A DNA stretch of 64,000 bases, taken from JASGTU01 sp963821815. Its GTDB lineage: Bacteria; Chloroflexota; Anaerolineae; Caldilineales; Caldilineaceae. Under the pieces are notes generated by a model, which saw nothing but the letters and a program-made list of their open reading frames with translations, did not search any database and had not been told where the DNA came from. The stretch is taken from the NCBI GenBank assembly GCA_963821815.1, contig CAWGFG010000005.1, forward strand, positions 1-64,000, in the 5' to 3' direction. The position numbers and the translations under genes were made by a program. This document shows positions 55,678 through 64,000 of this stretch, piece by piece. Position 1 is the stretch's first letter. Each line of letters opens with the position of its first letter.

Positions 55678-56639
55678 CGCCACCCGATAGTCTGTAGGGC
55701 GAGAGCGATCTGTCCCCATAGCGCTACACCAGCCAATAGATATCCAACCTCTCAACCGGCTAAACTGATCAACGTAAGCCGTCTGCCCACAAAGACCCGC
55801 TCACAATGCTGCCGGTTCCGTTTGCTGCCAATCTAATCCTAGACTACGCCAAGTTTGGCTGTCGCCCTCGGACAGAAAAGACCATTATTGTCCGGTCGCA
55901 CGGGTATCCATACCTGTTTACATCTTCGCTTCTGCCATTCGGTCAGCCCCGTCGCCGATAGAGGCATGGTGGTCCGAATCACCAACTCGGGGTACTTGCA
56001 TACGGTTTAGGTCAGGCGGTCCTTTCGCCGTTGGACAAATGGCACGCAATATTGCCCGGTCGTACCGTTGGGTTTGAGCTTCCCCTGAGGCTTTGGTGCG
56101 CAATACTATGGCTTTGTAGTCATCAGGAGGAGTTGCATGAAGCAACTGAAGGTTTCCAGAAAATTCATTCTGTAAGCGCTGTCGATTGAGAAGCAGGTGC
56201 GTGCCAAGGTCGCCCAAGCAGTCAGATAGCTGGGCACCATTCGGAAGAGAGGTACAGGCTGACGGATTGAGTAACGGGAGGCGGGTGACAAGGTCTGCAC
56301 CGGCACGGAAATGCTCAAGGCCAGCAGCAAAAGGTTTGTTTGAGTGCGACGAGAAGTCTAGCGGGTTAGTAGAGGGCTCAGCAGCATTTCCAACATGCGA
56401 ACGAAGACGACTATATCACAATCTCATCTGCAAGGCGCATGAGAAATGACCTTACTGATGACGCAATGTTCGCTGACGAGGTCACGAGCGCGTGGCGTCA
56501 GCGGACCAGGAATTAAAATTTGATTGCAGCGAACACAGGCACCGTAGACCGGCGCTGTCCTCAGATGACGGGCGCGCAGAAGATGTTCTTGACAGCACCT
56601 GCCAAGCAGGCAGGTCAGGAGGTAGATAATACCAGGCCA
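55678..56639. other. About 960 bp without a confident gene
   Basis: A minus-strand frame at 55918-56217 (99 residues, containing RLQNEFSGNLQLLHATPPDDYKAIVLRTKASG) has moderate coding character but no recognised family and no start signal. It may be a decayed prophage gene. Nothing else is seen. Confidence 0.35.
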
Positions 56640-57230
56640 TTACCGCCAGGCGTACTGGGGAGGTCTACCCAGATTTCTGCCCAGATTTTCCGCAATAACC
56701 AGCCGACGATCCTTACTCTCAGCAATGACCTTTTCCGGGGTCCAGGACCAGTTCGGGCGAGGTTTCATGAACGCATCCATATCTGCTAACCCTAGCAACA
56801 TGGTCAGATCCAGCTCTGAGACGCGTCGGGGGTTGTCGTCATGTATATTCCAGTACTCTTCGATCTCGGGCCAACTCAACCCAGCCCAAGCCAGCATGCC
56901 AGATTCCAGAATCTGCGCCTTCCATTCGAGGTCATTGTTGAATTTGACTTCATCGTCATCTGCGTCCTTGGTGTAAGAGACAGCATAGGCCTCTAGAAAG
57001 GCAAGAACATCTGCCTTGACCATTGCTGGTCCGCCACTGACGGGAAGGCCCTTATCGTCAGGCGATAGCCCTTGAAAGGCCAGCGTCTGGGCGATCAAGC
57101 GTTTTGCGTCGTCGTTCAGGCCACGGTCGAAAGCATGAAGCCACAGATCAACGCGTTTCAAGATCGCCTGCATATTCTCCCAGACCTCGTGAAATTCTTC
57201 CACCAATGCCTCCCGATCCCGAACTGTCAT
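56640..57230 (-). CDS. Hypothetical protein of the prophage remnant
   Basis: The 196-residue acidic protein starts MTVRDREALVEEFHEVWENM with AGGGGG 7 bases upstream of the ATG. It is rich in helices and tryptophan and shows AWAGLSWPEIEEYWNIHDDNPRRVSELD and WSWTPEKVIAESKDRR. No signal peptide or membrane segment. I do not recognise the family. It is read in the same direction as the terminase fragments, consistent with a packaging or head-region gene, but that is context only. It appears intact. Confidence 0.7.
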   Translation of the reverse strand: MTVRDREALVEEFHEVWENMQAILKRVDLWLHAFDRGLNDDAKRLIAQTLAFQGLSPDDKGLPVSGGPAMVKADVLAFLEAYAVSYTKDADDDEVKFNNDLEWKAQILESGMLAWAGLSWPEIEEYWNIHDDNPRRVSELDLTMLLGLADMDAFMKPRPNWSWTPEKVIAESKDRRLVIAENLGRNLGRPPQYAWR

Positions 57231-57370
57231 GATTTCCCCCTTCTATCTAGGCAGTCACACATAACAGAAAAACGACATAGGCCTAAGTTGCCGGCAGAAG
57301 CCCAATAAACGGTCGTGCTCGATAGCACGACGCAGGCTGGTTTGTATCGCACCCTTTAGCTAACGCCGTA

Positions 57371-58690
57371 TTAGAACGCTGCATCGGTCACCCTCTTGAC
57401 CAGACCGCTACTAACCAGTGGCGTCTGTCTGCTAGAAAGCCGACTATGGCAAACTAACCCAAGTTTAGCCCGTATGTTCTGAATTGCCAAACTGGCTGTC
57501 CGATAGATTATTCCTCTGCCGATGCTTGGTTGATTTGGAACCTCCCGCATCCCGGCTGCGCCACAGCCAGCTGCTGCAGTCGCCAGCCAGGTGTTGCTGA
57601 CAGGCGACACAATCAGGTCGGTGACGGTGGAGGAGAGTTGGAACACTGGTTGTCAGGTAGAGTCGATTAAACCGATGCGCGCCGTCAGTCTGGCTGTGTG
57701 CAGGCCGTTCTTGGCCGCGGGGTAAACTGTGTCGCCGACAACAGTGCCATCGGTCAACGACAGGCCGCCCACCGTTTCGTCGTCGTAGGGGATACGCCGC
57801 CTGGGCGGCGTATCCCGCCACAGGCCGTGCTGGTCCGTGGCGCATTCTGTCTCACCTACAGCGCAGCAGTTGATCACGGAGAAAGCCTCTACCTGTGCGA
57901 CACTGGGTCCATAGGAGACCCAGTCGGCGCCGGCTTAATAATGTCAGAGGCTGTCAGTTTACCGCGCCACGATCTGGTCGGCTCCGGCGAAGAGACGAAT
58001 CACAAACGTACAGCCACTCCGTTCTTTCGCTTCACCCGCAACCATAAGCAAATATGGCAAGAAGCACCAGCCACCAGCCGACCATTGAAAGAGACCGCAT
58101 TCAGTGGCCGCGTTAAGTTGGCCGGAACCTGTGACAGCCAGGTCAAGCACCGAGTGACCGTCCAGGCTATCTCGTGTCGATACCTCGTTGTGTTTGGCAT
58201 CCACACCGCTTCACTTCACATAGGTCGTTTCCAGGCCAGGTAGGTGTGACTGTTGTCCGGCGCCAGCACTTCCTCCCGGCCTCCAATAGTGCGGCCATTC
58301 TGTTCGGGTAGGATAGGAAGCGTTATTGGCAGATCGAGTTACTCCCGTATGGGTTCGCCGGCAGCCAGGTCAACTTGCAGGAAGCGCGCCCGTGCGCCGT
58401 AGCCGCTGTACGGCAGAAGTCCGTCCTGGAACAGCGGAGGGCTCCACTACGGTCGTCAGCCGCGATCCTTCTGGGCTACTCATGAGGCTCTCAACGTCTT
58501 GGTTGTGGCAGACACCGGATGATCCGTCGTCGGTCAGCCGATAGGCTTGGGCCAGGGGCAAAACATGAGCAAAACCGCCCGTTTCCATTATCTGGGCGAC
58601 CAGGGATGGAGACAGTCGTTCGCCGCGCTTCAACCATAAAGGCGGTGTCAGGACTGATGGCCAACCTTTCCGAATCCATCATATGGTCAG
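57371..58690 (-). pseudogene. Beta-propeller protein, many frameshifts and stops
   Basis: Reading leftward, the frames together give SERLAISPDTAFMVEARRT, FAHVLPLAQAYRLTDDG, PPLFQDGLLPYSGYGARA, RFLQVDLAAGEPIRE with a stop, LPILPEQNGRTIGGREEV, APDNSHTYLAWKRPM with a stop, HSVLDLAVTGSGQLNAATE, LFQWSAGGW, ETVGGLSLTDGTVVGDTVYPA and STVTDLIVSPVSNTWLATAA. These are typical propeller blades (LAVTGSG.LYAAT..GLFQWS). At least six frame changes or stops occur. The protein may have been secreted or a sensor; the precise family is not clear. Confidence 0.6.
57789..57816. repeat. Near-perfect palindrome inside the propeller pseudogene
   Basis: GGGATACGCCGCC and GGCGGCGTATCCC are exact complements around a 2-bp centre. 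It falls between two propeller segments and encodes out-of-character residues (DTPPRRRIP), suggesting that it was inserted or created by templated repair. Confidence 0.85.
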
Positions 58691-58999
58691 CATCGGCAGC
58701 TCGGAGTTAAATCTGATTTGAACAGAGCAGAACAATGTACAGCAACTGGACCCACTGTGGGCCACTCCCTGCAGTACGCCGATCGCACGGCAACTGTACC
58801 CCTTTTGTACCCCTTGGTCGGCCATGAATGGGTACCAAGTGATCTCGGAATTCCTGTTGAATAGGCGTAGGGACGTTTCACATTTCGGGTCGTTTATTAT
58901 CAATGACTCCACTGCAAAAAGGGTCGCGAGAAAATAGAAAAACTGGTAAGCTGACGTAAGCCAAGCAAGCAACAGTCGGAAAGCCAGAGAAACTGAAAC

Positions 59000-59845
59000 A
59001 TGTATCGAGAGAATCGCAAGCACCTGCAACCGAGTCTGATGAGTGACGTCACGATGATGTCCAAGGCGCAACGAGAGCGTCTGGAACAGTCATGGGCCGG
59101 ACCCTTTCGGGAGTACTGTTTCAAGCAGATCGACGAGAGCATCTTTGCCGTACTCTATTCGGATGTGCCGTCCAGACCCAACGTGCCGATCAATGTGCTA
59201 GTCGGACTGGAGATCCTCAAGAGCGGACTGGGCTGGAGCGACGAAGAGTTGTACGACTCCTTTCTCTTCGACATGCAGGTGCGCTATGCGGTGGGCTACG
59301 AAAGCCTGAATGATGGGACATTTACCATTCGCTCGCTCTATCATTTTCGCCGCCGGTTGAGCCAGTATCACCAGGAGCAAGGAGTCAACCTGCTGGAAGT
59401 AGCCTTTGAAGCGATCACAGACGAGCAAGTGAAGCGGCTGAACGTGCGCACCAAGACGCTGCGCATGGACAGTACCCAGATCGCCAGCGACATCAGAGAG
59501 AGCAGTCGTCTCCACCTGCTGGTCGAGGGAGTGAATCGACTCTATCGCATCCTGGACGACGGGGAGAAAGCAGCCTACGCATCGCTGTGTGAAGCCTACA
59601 TTCAGACAGAGACCAAGCGCTATGTCTATGGCATCAAAGGGCCGGGTGCGGTGGATGAAGCCATCAAAGACATCGGCATAACGCTGGCTCAAATGCTGTC
59701 TGACCTGAAAGAGCGCCATGGCTCGCACCCAGTCTATCAGACGGTGCAGCGGCTCTTCGACGACAACTATCGCATTGAGGCTGATGGGGTAGAGCCGAAA
59801 GCGCAACAACGAGATCGGGTCAGGCGCTCTGCAGTCCTTGGATGA
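59000..59845 (+). CDS. IS1182 family transposase, N-terminal frame
   Basis: MYRENRKHLQPSLMSDVTMM, then PSRPNVPINVLVGLEILKSGLGWSDEELYDSFLFDMQVRYAVGY and GTFTIRSLYHFRRRLSQY are the N-terminal DUF772-like part of IS1182 transposases. TLRMDSTQIASDIRESSRLHLLV holds the first catalytic aspartate. Near 59815 one extra base (CAACAACGAGATCGGG) sends the frame into RDRVRRSAVLG. The rest of the enzyme follows in the next frame with no gap. Confidence 0.9.
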   Translation: MYRENRKHLQPSLMSDVTMMSKAQRERLEQSWAGPFREYCFKQIDESIFAVLYSDVPSRPNVPINVLVGLEILKSGLGWSDEELYDSFLFDMQVRYAVGYESLNDGTFTIRSLYHFRRRLSQYHQEQGVNLLEVAFEAITDEQVKRLNVRTKTLRMDSTQIASDIRESSRLHLLVEGVNRLYRILDDGEKAAYASLCEAYIQTETKRYVYGIKGPGAVDEAIKDIGITLAQMLSDLKERHGSHPVYQTVQRLFDDNYRIEADGVEPKAQQRDRVRRSAVLG

Positions 59846-60749
59846 CCTGGAAGCCAGCTATCGGCACAAAGCGGGCAATTCCTATCAAGGCTATGTGGCC
59901 AACATCAGCGAGAGTTGTGACGAAGAGAACGATTTGCAGTTGATCTCCAAGGTGCAGGTGGCGCCCAACAATGCCGAGGATGCGGCGCTGTTGGCAGAAG
60001 CCCTGCCGAACTTGGTGGAGCGCACAGAGCTGGACACGCTGTATACGGACGGCGGCTATGGCAGCGAGGCAGTCGACCGCTTGACAAATGAGCATCAGGT
60101 TGAGCAAATTCAGACTGGGATTCGGGGTCGCGTCCCTGATCCCAACAAGCTCACACTGGCCGACTTCGACATCGAACAGGATGCAGATGGCAGGCCGACC
60201 GGTATCACCTGTCCGCAAGGTCAACGAGTTGAGGTGGAATCAGCGCGCAAGTCCGGCTTTGTGGCTCGCTTCGACCCTGACATCTGCACCACCTGTCCTT
60301 TACACCTGGCAGACCGTTGTCGGGCCAAGCCGCACAAACGCAATCATCGCTTCGCCCTGAGATTCACTCAGAAGCAGGTCTTTGTGGCGCAGCGCAGACG
60401 TAGGCATGCAGAGTTTCGTAGCGCGCCGGGCAATCCAAGAGCGTCAATTGAAGCCACCATACGCTCCGTCAAGCACCCGTTTCGCCAGGGCAAGCTGCCC
60501 GTGCGAGGTCTTTTCCGCGTCACATGCATGATGATCGCATCCGCTGCCATGTGCAACGTACGTCGTATTCAGCGCTATCTGGCCGATAATGGCCCTTGGC
60601 GACATGTTTCTTGGCCAGTTTCCGTCCATCGCACCCCATCGGGACGCCTTGACAAGCCAGTTCCGGCAGTCAACAGCCTAATCGCCTCAGGTCGACGCTT
60701 ATTCTGGCGACCTCTTTGTCGCCGTCACAATACATGTTTCAGTTGTTAA
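59838..60749 (+). CDS. IS1182 family transposase, C-terminal frame
   Basis: Continues the previous frame: ALQSLDDLEASYRHKAGNSYQGYVANISESCD, then LDTLYTDGGYGSEAVD with the second aspartate, ICTTCPLHLADRCRAKP (a cysteine cluster typical of the family) and GNPRASIEATIRSVKHPF with the final glutamate. The original protein would have about 580 residues. Overlap of the two frames is short, so a programmed frameshift is conceivable, but IS1182 is not known to use one. Confidence 0.88.
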   Translation: MDDLEASYRHKAGNSYQGYVANISESCDEENDLQLISKVQVAPNNAEDAALLAEALPNLVERTELDTLYTDGGYGSEAVDRLTNEHQVEQIQTGIRGRVPDPNKLTLADFDIEQDADGRPTGITCPQGQRVEVESARKSGFVARFDPDICTTCPLHLADRCRAKPHKRNHRFALRFTQKQVFVAQRRRRHAEFRSAPGNPRASIEATIRSVKHPFRQGKLPVRGLFRVTCMMIASAAMCNVRRIQRYLADNGPWRHVSWPVSVHRTPSGRLDKPVPAVNSLIASGRRLFWRPLCRRHNTCFSC

Positions 60750-60958
60750 GGTGCGCTTCTTTCAGTAGAGTCATATAGGGTAAAGCGGACGCACGCCCCC
60801 TCCTTCCGCCATCCGTCACGGTCCGATACCGAGCTGGCGACGATTTTCCATGTGACCAATTATTATGTCGAGTACCAATACCGGGCTGCGACGGGGCAAG
60901 CATTTGCACAGCATCATCCTGGAGATCGAGAGCGGCTCGCAGATCCCCTGGCACTTTT

Positions 60959-61309
60959 TTATTGGTGGGGTATAGTGGGCCCGGCCCGTTCGAGCCAGGC
61001 CTTGGCATCCAGTGTCAGTACCTCGGACGCCTTGTTCTCGTACTCGTCGAGTTCGTCCTCTGTCAGCACATCTCGCCAGCGGCCATTTGTTCCCTTATAG
61101 AAAAATGAACGCGCTCCTCCTACCCACTTGCTAGAATTGTTGAAGCCCTCTCGTTCAGCACGGGTACGCATCGCGGTGAGGCTGGTTTGCTGTGCAATCT
61201 GTGATGGTGAGGAGGGAGACGCGTCAAACCACAGACCGAGTCGATGGAGGCTTTGCCTTTCCGGGCGCCGTAGCGCTGGATGAGGATGACCTGTGCCACA
61301 TCGCTCCAT
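60959..61309 (-). pseudogene. Sulfotransferase C-terminal remnant
   Basis: The segment TSLTAMRTRAEREGFNNSSKWVGGARSFFYKGTNGRWRDVLTEDELDEYENKASEVLTLDAKAWLERAG matches the end of Sulfotransfer_1 enzymes: F-x-x-KG...W+D.LT...L..Y...........WL. This region binds the 3'-phosphate side of PAPS. The N-terminal PAPS loop is not found. Upstream DNA to about 61560 still looks coding but in shifting frames. A relic. Confidence 0.6.
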
Positions 61310-61813
61310 TGGTCAGCGTGTGTGCCGTGCGGGAACTGGCGGCCGACAGCATTACCCCCGCATCTGTTGCGCCACACCATTCGGCTCGCCACTGCATGCG
61401 TCTTCCTGGAGGCTTTGTGAGCTTGGCGTGGGTGTTGGGTAATCGTACAGTTCGGTTCCCGCAGGTCTACGGACAGCCGGCAGAGGAAGAGAGGGTCGAG
61501 CGCAGTAAGCCAGATCGACCTCAACGCCTGCGCAGAATGTTGCGTTCTGTGCGATTGTGGCGGCTGCTGACGGCAATGGTTGTACAGCGTTTCAAATGAT
61601 AGAAGTCTGCCAGGGTTTCCCGTGCGAACCGACGGGTCGCCCGAGGACGAAGATCGTTGAGGACCGGGATGAAGCGATCCACCAACCGGTCTGTGCTCTC
61701 CCGTTGACGCACCCAGCAGAAGGCGGCAAACAGGGCGCAGGCTTGAGAGCTATCCTGACGACGTCGTCGGAGAGCGAAAGAACCCGCTCACCCTCATCGC
61801 CGATGCCAGAACC
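61310..61813. other. No intact gene
   Basis: About 500 bp. The left half may be further decayed sulfotransferase sequence in shifting frames. The right half has no coding character I trust. Confidence 0.35.
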
Positions 61814-61847
61814 CAGCTATCGGGAAGCCGCAACTTCCCGATAGCTG
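61814..61847 (-). terminator. Perfect 14-bp hairpin at the stop codon of the FAD oxidase gene
   Basis: CAGCTATCGGGAAG and CTTCCCGATAGCTG are exact complements around a 6-nt loop. The hairpin overlaps the last ten codons and the TAG stop of the oxidase gene. There is no T run after it, so it is not a standard intrinsic terminator; it may stabilise the mRNA 3' end or stop a trailing ribosome or polymerase. Confidence 0.5.
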
Positions 61848-63241
61848 GTCGTGGTGTAGATCGTAAATGATTCCGCCTGCGGTTTGATGTTCTGGTTGAT
61901 GTGGAAAACGTTGTCCGGGTCGTACTGGGCCTTTATCTTCGCCAGCCGGTCATCGTTGTGCCGGTACGAAGCCTTCACCCGTTCCTGTCCCTCATCGTCC
62001 ATCATGAAGTTGACGTAGGCGCCGCCCGCCGAATAGGGGTGGATGGCGTCCCAGTAGTCGCGCGTCCACGAGATGATCTTGTCGTTACTGGCCGGGTCGG
62101 GGTCCACGCCCACGATCACCATGCCCCACTTCGCATCGCGGTAGGCCCACGCCGTCTCATCGGCGCCAACTCGTGCCGCCGCGCCGTCGATGGGATACAT
62201 GTGCATGGTAGACTGCGGTGTCGGCAATGCGTGCGCATACTCAATATGCTTATCGATGGCGGCATCCGGAATCTCTTTGATGAAATCCGCCTTCCAGTAC
62301 CACTGATGACCGGCCGGATAGAGCGGGTCAAACATGCTCTGCCACGCTGGATGCGGCATACGACCCACGTGTTCGGTCGCGACCGGCGCAGCAGCGCGGG
62401 CGGAATCTAGCGCTGCTTCGGCCTGGCCGTCCGTACCCGTACAGCACCAGAACACACCGCACATCTTCTTGCCGACTAGAGCGTCGGGAAAGGGTGGTCC
62501 TGGAACCGTGACAAAGGCAAAGAAGCCGTTAATCTCATCCGCCTGCGCGGGCATGAATTCCCGGTACCACTGTAAGACATCCTTGGTGTGCTCCAGCTCC
62601 CAGAGCATGGGTCCGGCGTAGTCCATGCTTACGTCGTTACCGCGGAAGAGGAAGGACGTCACTACCCCAAAATTGCCGCCGCCGCCACGAACGGCCCAAA
62701 AGAGATCCGGGTGGTTGTCGGCGTCCACGGTGACGAAGCTGCCGTCGGCCAACACCATGTCCGCTTCGAGCAGATTGTCGATGGTCAGCCCGTACTTGCG
62801 GGTGAGATGGCCCATGCCGCCGCCCAGAGTCAAGCCACCAACGCCGGTGGTGGAAATGATACCGGTCGGGACGGCCATGCCAAAGGCGTGGGTGGCCGAG
62901 TCCACATCAGCCCAGGTTGCGCCGCCGCCCACACGAACGGTGCGGGCGTCTGGGTCAACGCGCACATTGTTGATGGGCGAAAGGTCGATCACCAACCCGC
63001 CGTCCACCGTTCCCAAGCCACCGCCGTTGTGCCCACCGCCGCGGACGGCGATGTCCAGGCCCCGCTCGCGTCCATAGGTGACTGCGGCCATGACATCGGC
63101 TGCGTTGGCGCACTGGGCAATTAAGGCCGGCTTTTTGTCGATCATGCCGTTGTAGACGGCGCGCGCGTCGTCGTAGCCGTCATCTCCGGGATGGACGACT
63201 TTTCCTCTCAGTTCCAAGGTCGGTTCCACTGCAACTGCCAT
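61817..63241 (-). CDS. Berberine-bridge-type FAD-dependent oxidoreductase
   Basis: The ATG preceded by AGGAGGAGC gives MAVAVEPTLELRGKVVHPGD and a 474-residue protein; a longer upstream frame lacks a start signal. The FAD-binding PCMH domain shows DIAVRGGGHNGGGLG, where the histidine is the site of covalent FAD attachment, and VPTGIISTTGVGGLTLGGGMGHLTRKYGLTIDNLL. The second, cysteinyl attachment site of bicovalent members is absent. The C-terminal BBE motif is VFHINQNIKP. Such enzymes oxidise sugars, alkaloids or aromatic amines with O2. A twenty-residue tail follows the usual end and is partly encoded by a hairpin. Stands alone. Confidence 0.92.
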   Translation of the reverse strand: MAVAVEPTLELRGKVVHPGDDGYDDARAVYNGMIDKKPALIAQCANAADVMAAVTYGRERGLDIAVRGGGHNGGGLGTVDGGLVIDLSPINNVRVDPDARTVRVGGGATWADVDSATHAFGMAVPTGIISTTGVGGLTLGGGMGHLTRKYGLTIDNLLEADMVLADGSFVTVDADNHPDLFWAVRGGGGNFGVVTSFLFRGNDVSMDYAGPMLWELEHTKDVLQWYREFMPAQADEINGFFAFVTVPGPPFPDALVGKKMCGVFWCCTGTDGQAEAALDSARAAAPVATEHVGRMPHPAWQSMFDPLYPAGHQWYWKADFIKEIPDAAIDKHIEYAHALPTPQSTMHMYPIDGAAARVGADETAWAYRDAKWGMVIVGVDPDPASNDKIISWTRDYWDAIHPYSAGGAYVNFMMDDEGQERVKASYRHNDDRLAKIKAQYDPDNVFHINQNIKPQAESFTIYTTTSYREVAASR

Positions 63242-63599
63242 TCTGCTCCTCCTTTGTGTGTGTACTGCACGTAAGCGAACAAAAACTCTCATGCAAGCCG
63301 AACAGACTCTCATGAGAAGAGGCAGGATCAAATCATCACAGCACGATTTCCAGTTGATCGTTCCCCGCCTGTGCTAGCAGAGTAGCAAAGGCTGATGAGG
63401 CACTGCCGCACGCCGGAAAAGAAAGCAGGGAGCGGTGCAGCGTGCGCTAAGGTTTCGACCCGAGATCAAGGGTGTGCTGTTGGTTTTGTTTCAGTGGCGC
63501 TGCGATGTGATAACTTGCAGAGGATAGAATGCGCAATTAAGACTGTCAATATTGTACATATTATCACAAATGATCGGCCCCTCTCTCCATGCGTGCTGC

Positions 63600-64000
63600 C
63601 GGCGGATGTTGGGGCTGATCGGCTACATCTCCACGCTGCTCTACGGGGTGGACGATGGCATGTCCGATACGTTCCGTGAGTTGCCGGCCTATTTCTCGGC
63701 AGCGCTCATAGCAGGGTTACCTGTCTAGACGCAAAGCGCAAGAGGAAGCAAATCGTCACGACAAAACGGACAGCCAGGCCAGGGATTCGCTGGTGCGCAA
63801 GATCTATCTCTACATTTTTCTCTTTGTTTCAATCATGTCGGTGCTGGGCAGCGCAATTTTCGTCATCTACTGGCTGCTGCAGTGGCTGCTATTCAGCGAA
63901 TCCCTCACGCTAATCGACATCGCGATTCCCCTGACGATAGCCGCAGTGCAACTCATCGTCTGGTTCTATCATCTCGCCACACTGCGAACGGACCGCACGC
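63600..64000 (+). pseudogene. DUF5671-like membrane protein, frameshifted, runs off right edge
   Basis: A plus-strand frame reads LIGYISTLLYGVDDGMSDTFRELPAYFSAALIAGLPV, stop; the next frame continues KAQEEANRHDKTDSQARDSLVRKIYLYIFLFVSIMSVLGSAIFVIYWLLQWLLF and TLIDIAIPLTIAAVQLIVWFYHL. Three membrane helices and the R-K-IYLY start of a domain unit resemble DUF5671 proteins (RR.YLY......V......LY). One frameshift at about 63728 splits it. The N-terminal part may extend back to about 63560 and the end lies beyond the window. Confidence 0.5.

Larger units (their letters stand above)
58903..60774 (+). mobile_element. IS1182 family insertion sequence
   Basis: The ends carry imperfect inverted repeats: ATGACTCCACTGCAAAAAG at 58903 and, as reverse complement from 60774, ATGACTCTACTGAAAGAAG. 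The element is 1872 bp, normal for the family, and encodes one transposase in two frames. About 100 bp precede the start codon. Confidence 0.8.

Noticed and set aside
61901..63124. Plus-strand open frames
   Set aside because: Antisense to the intact FAD oxidase gene.

Overview
The window looks like a stretch of a Chloroflexota (Caldilineae/Anaerolineae-type) chromosome or metagenome contig. This is inferred from the gene types, not from a marker gene: BTAD/SARP-type STAND regulators, very large repeat-built surface proteins, IS110/ISL3/IS701/IS1182 elements, VapBC and MNT-HEPN toxin-antitoxin pairs, and a sugar-acid catabolic island. No rRNA, tRNA or CRISPR array was seen. The dominant feature is decay: roughly half of the recognisable coding DNA is broken by single-base indels, stop codons, truncations or insertion sequences.

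Layout. 1-6.7 kb: a giant secreted LamG/DUF11/DUF5011 protein (minus strand) whose C-terminus is a near-identical 243-bp tandem array running off the left edge. 7.7-10.7 kb: two adjacent IS110 elements. 11-16.6 kb: a small secreted protein and a graveyard of BTAD, MalT-like and STAND regulators, some fused by deletion to PIN or membrane-protein fragments. 16.6-18 kb: an ISL3 fragment and an intact VapBC-type pair. 18.4-23.1 kb: one intact 1560-residue BTAD/cyclase-like/ATPase regulator, divergent from a broken LVIVD-type secreted gene, with a SARP-like direct repeat between them. 23.8-30.7 kb: nested IS remnants, an aldo/keto reductase, two toxin-antitoxin modules with damaged toxin genes, an ORF-less group II intron and an ISL3 remnant.

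30.7-38.3 kb: a partly eroded carbohydrate island. Mannonate dehydratase, aldose 1-epimerase-like protein, SDR dehydrogenase and L-fuconate-dehydratase-like enolase are intact. Gfo/Idh/MocA, SMP-30, aldo/keto reductase, L-rhamnose mutarotase and histidine phosphatase are remnants. Together they point to past or present use of fucose, rhamnose or uronate-type sugars. 39.4-44.4 kb: a second giant surface protein (beta-helix repeats, PKD, SdrD-B-like end) with one frameshift. 44.8-48.3 kb: IS701, two surface-protein pieces and an IS3 element. 49.8-57.2 kb: defective prophage material, with a terminase-small-like gene and a terminase large subunit cut into pieces by an intein, IS21 and IS110. 57.4-64 kb: a beta-propeller pseudogene, IS1182, a sulfotransferase remnant, an intact berberine-bridge-type FAD oxidase and the end of a DUF5671-like membrane protein.

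Most notable signals: a group II intron with a fully paired domain V and VI but no reverse transcriptase; a terminase P-loop carrying an intein N-half; matched IS110 copies that define element ends and a candidate bridge-RNA region; 11-bp-period direct repeats in front of BTAD-linked genes; and several long perfect palindromes inside or beside genes. Some single-base indels fall in short homopolymers and could be assembly errors. The truncations, chimeras and IS insertions cannot be explained that way.
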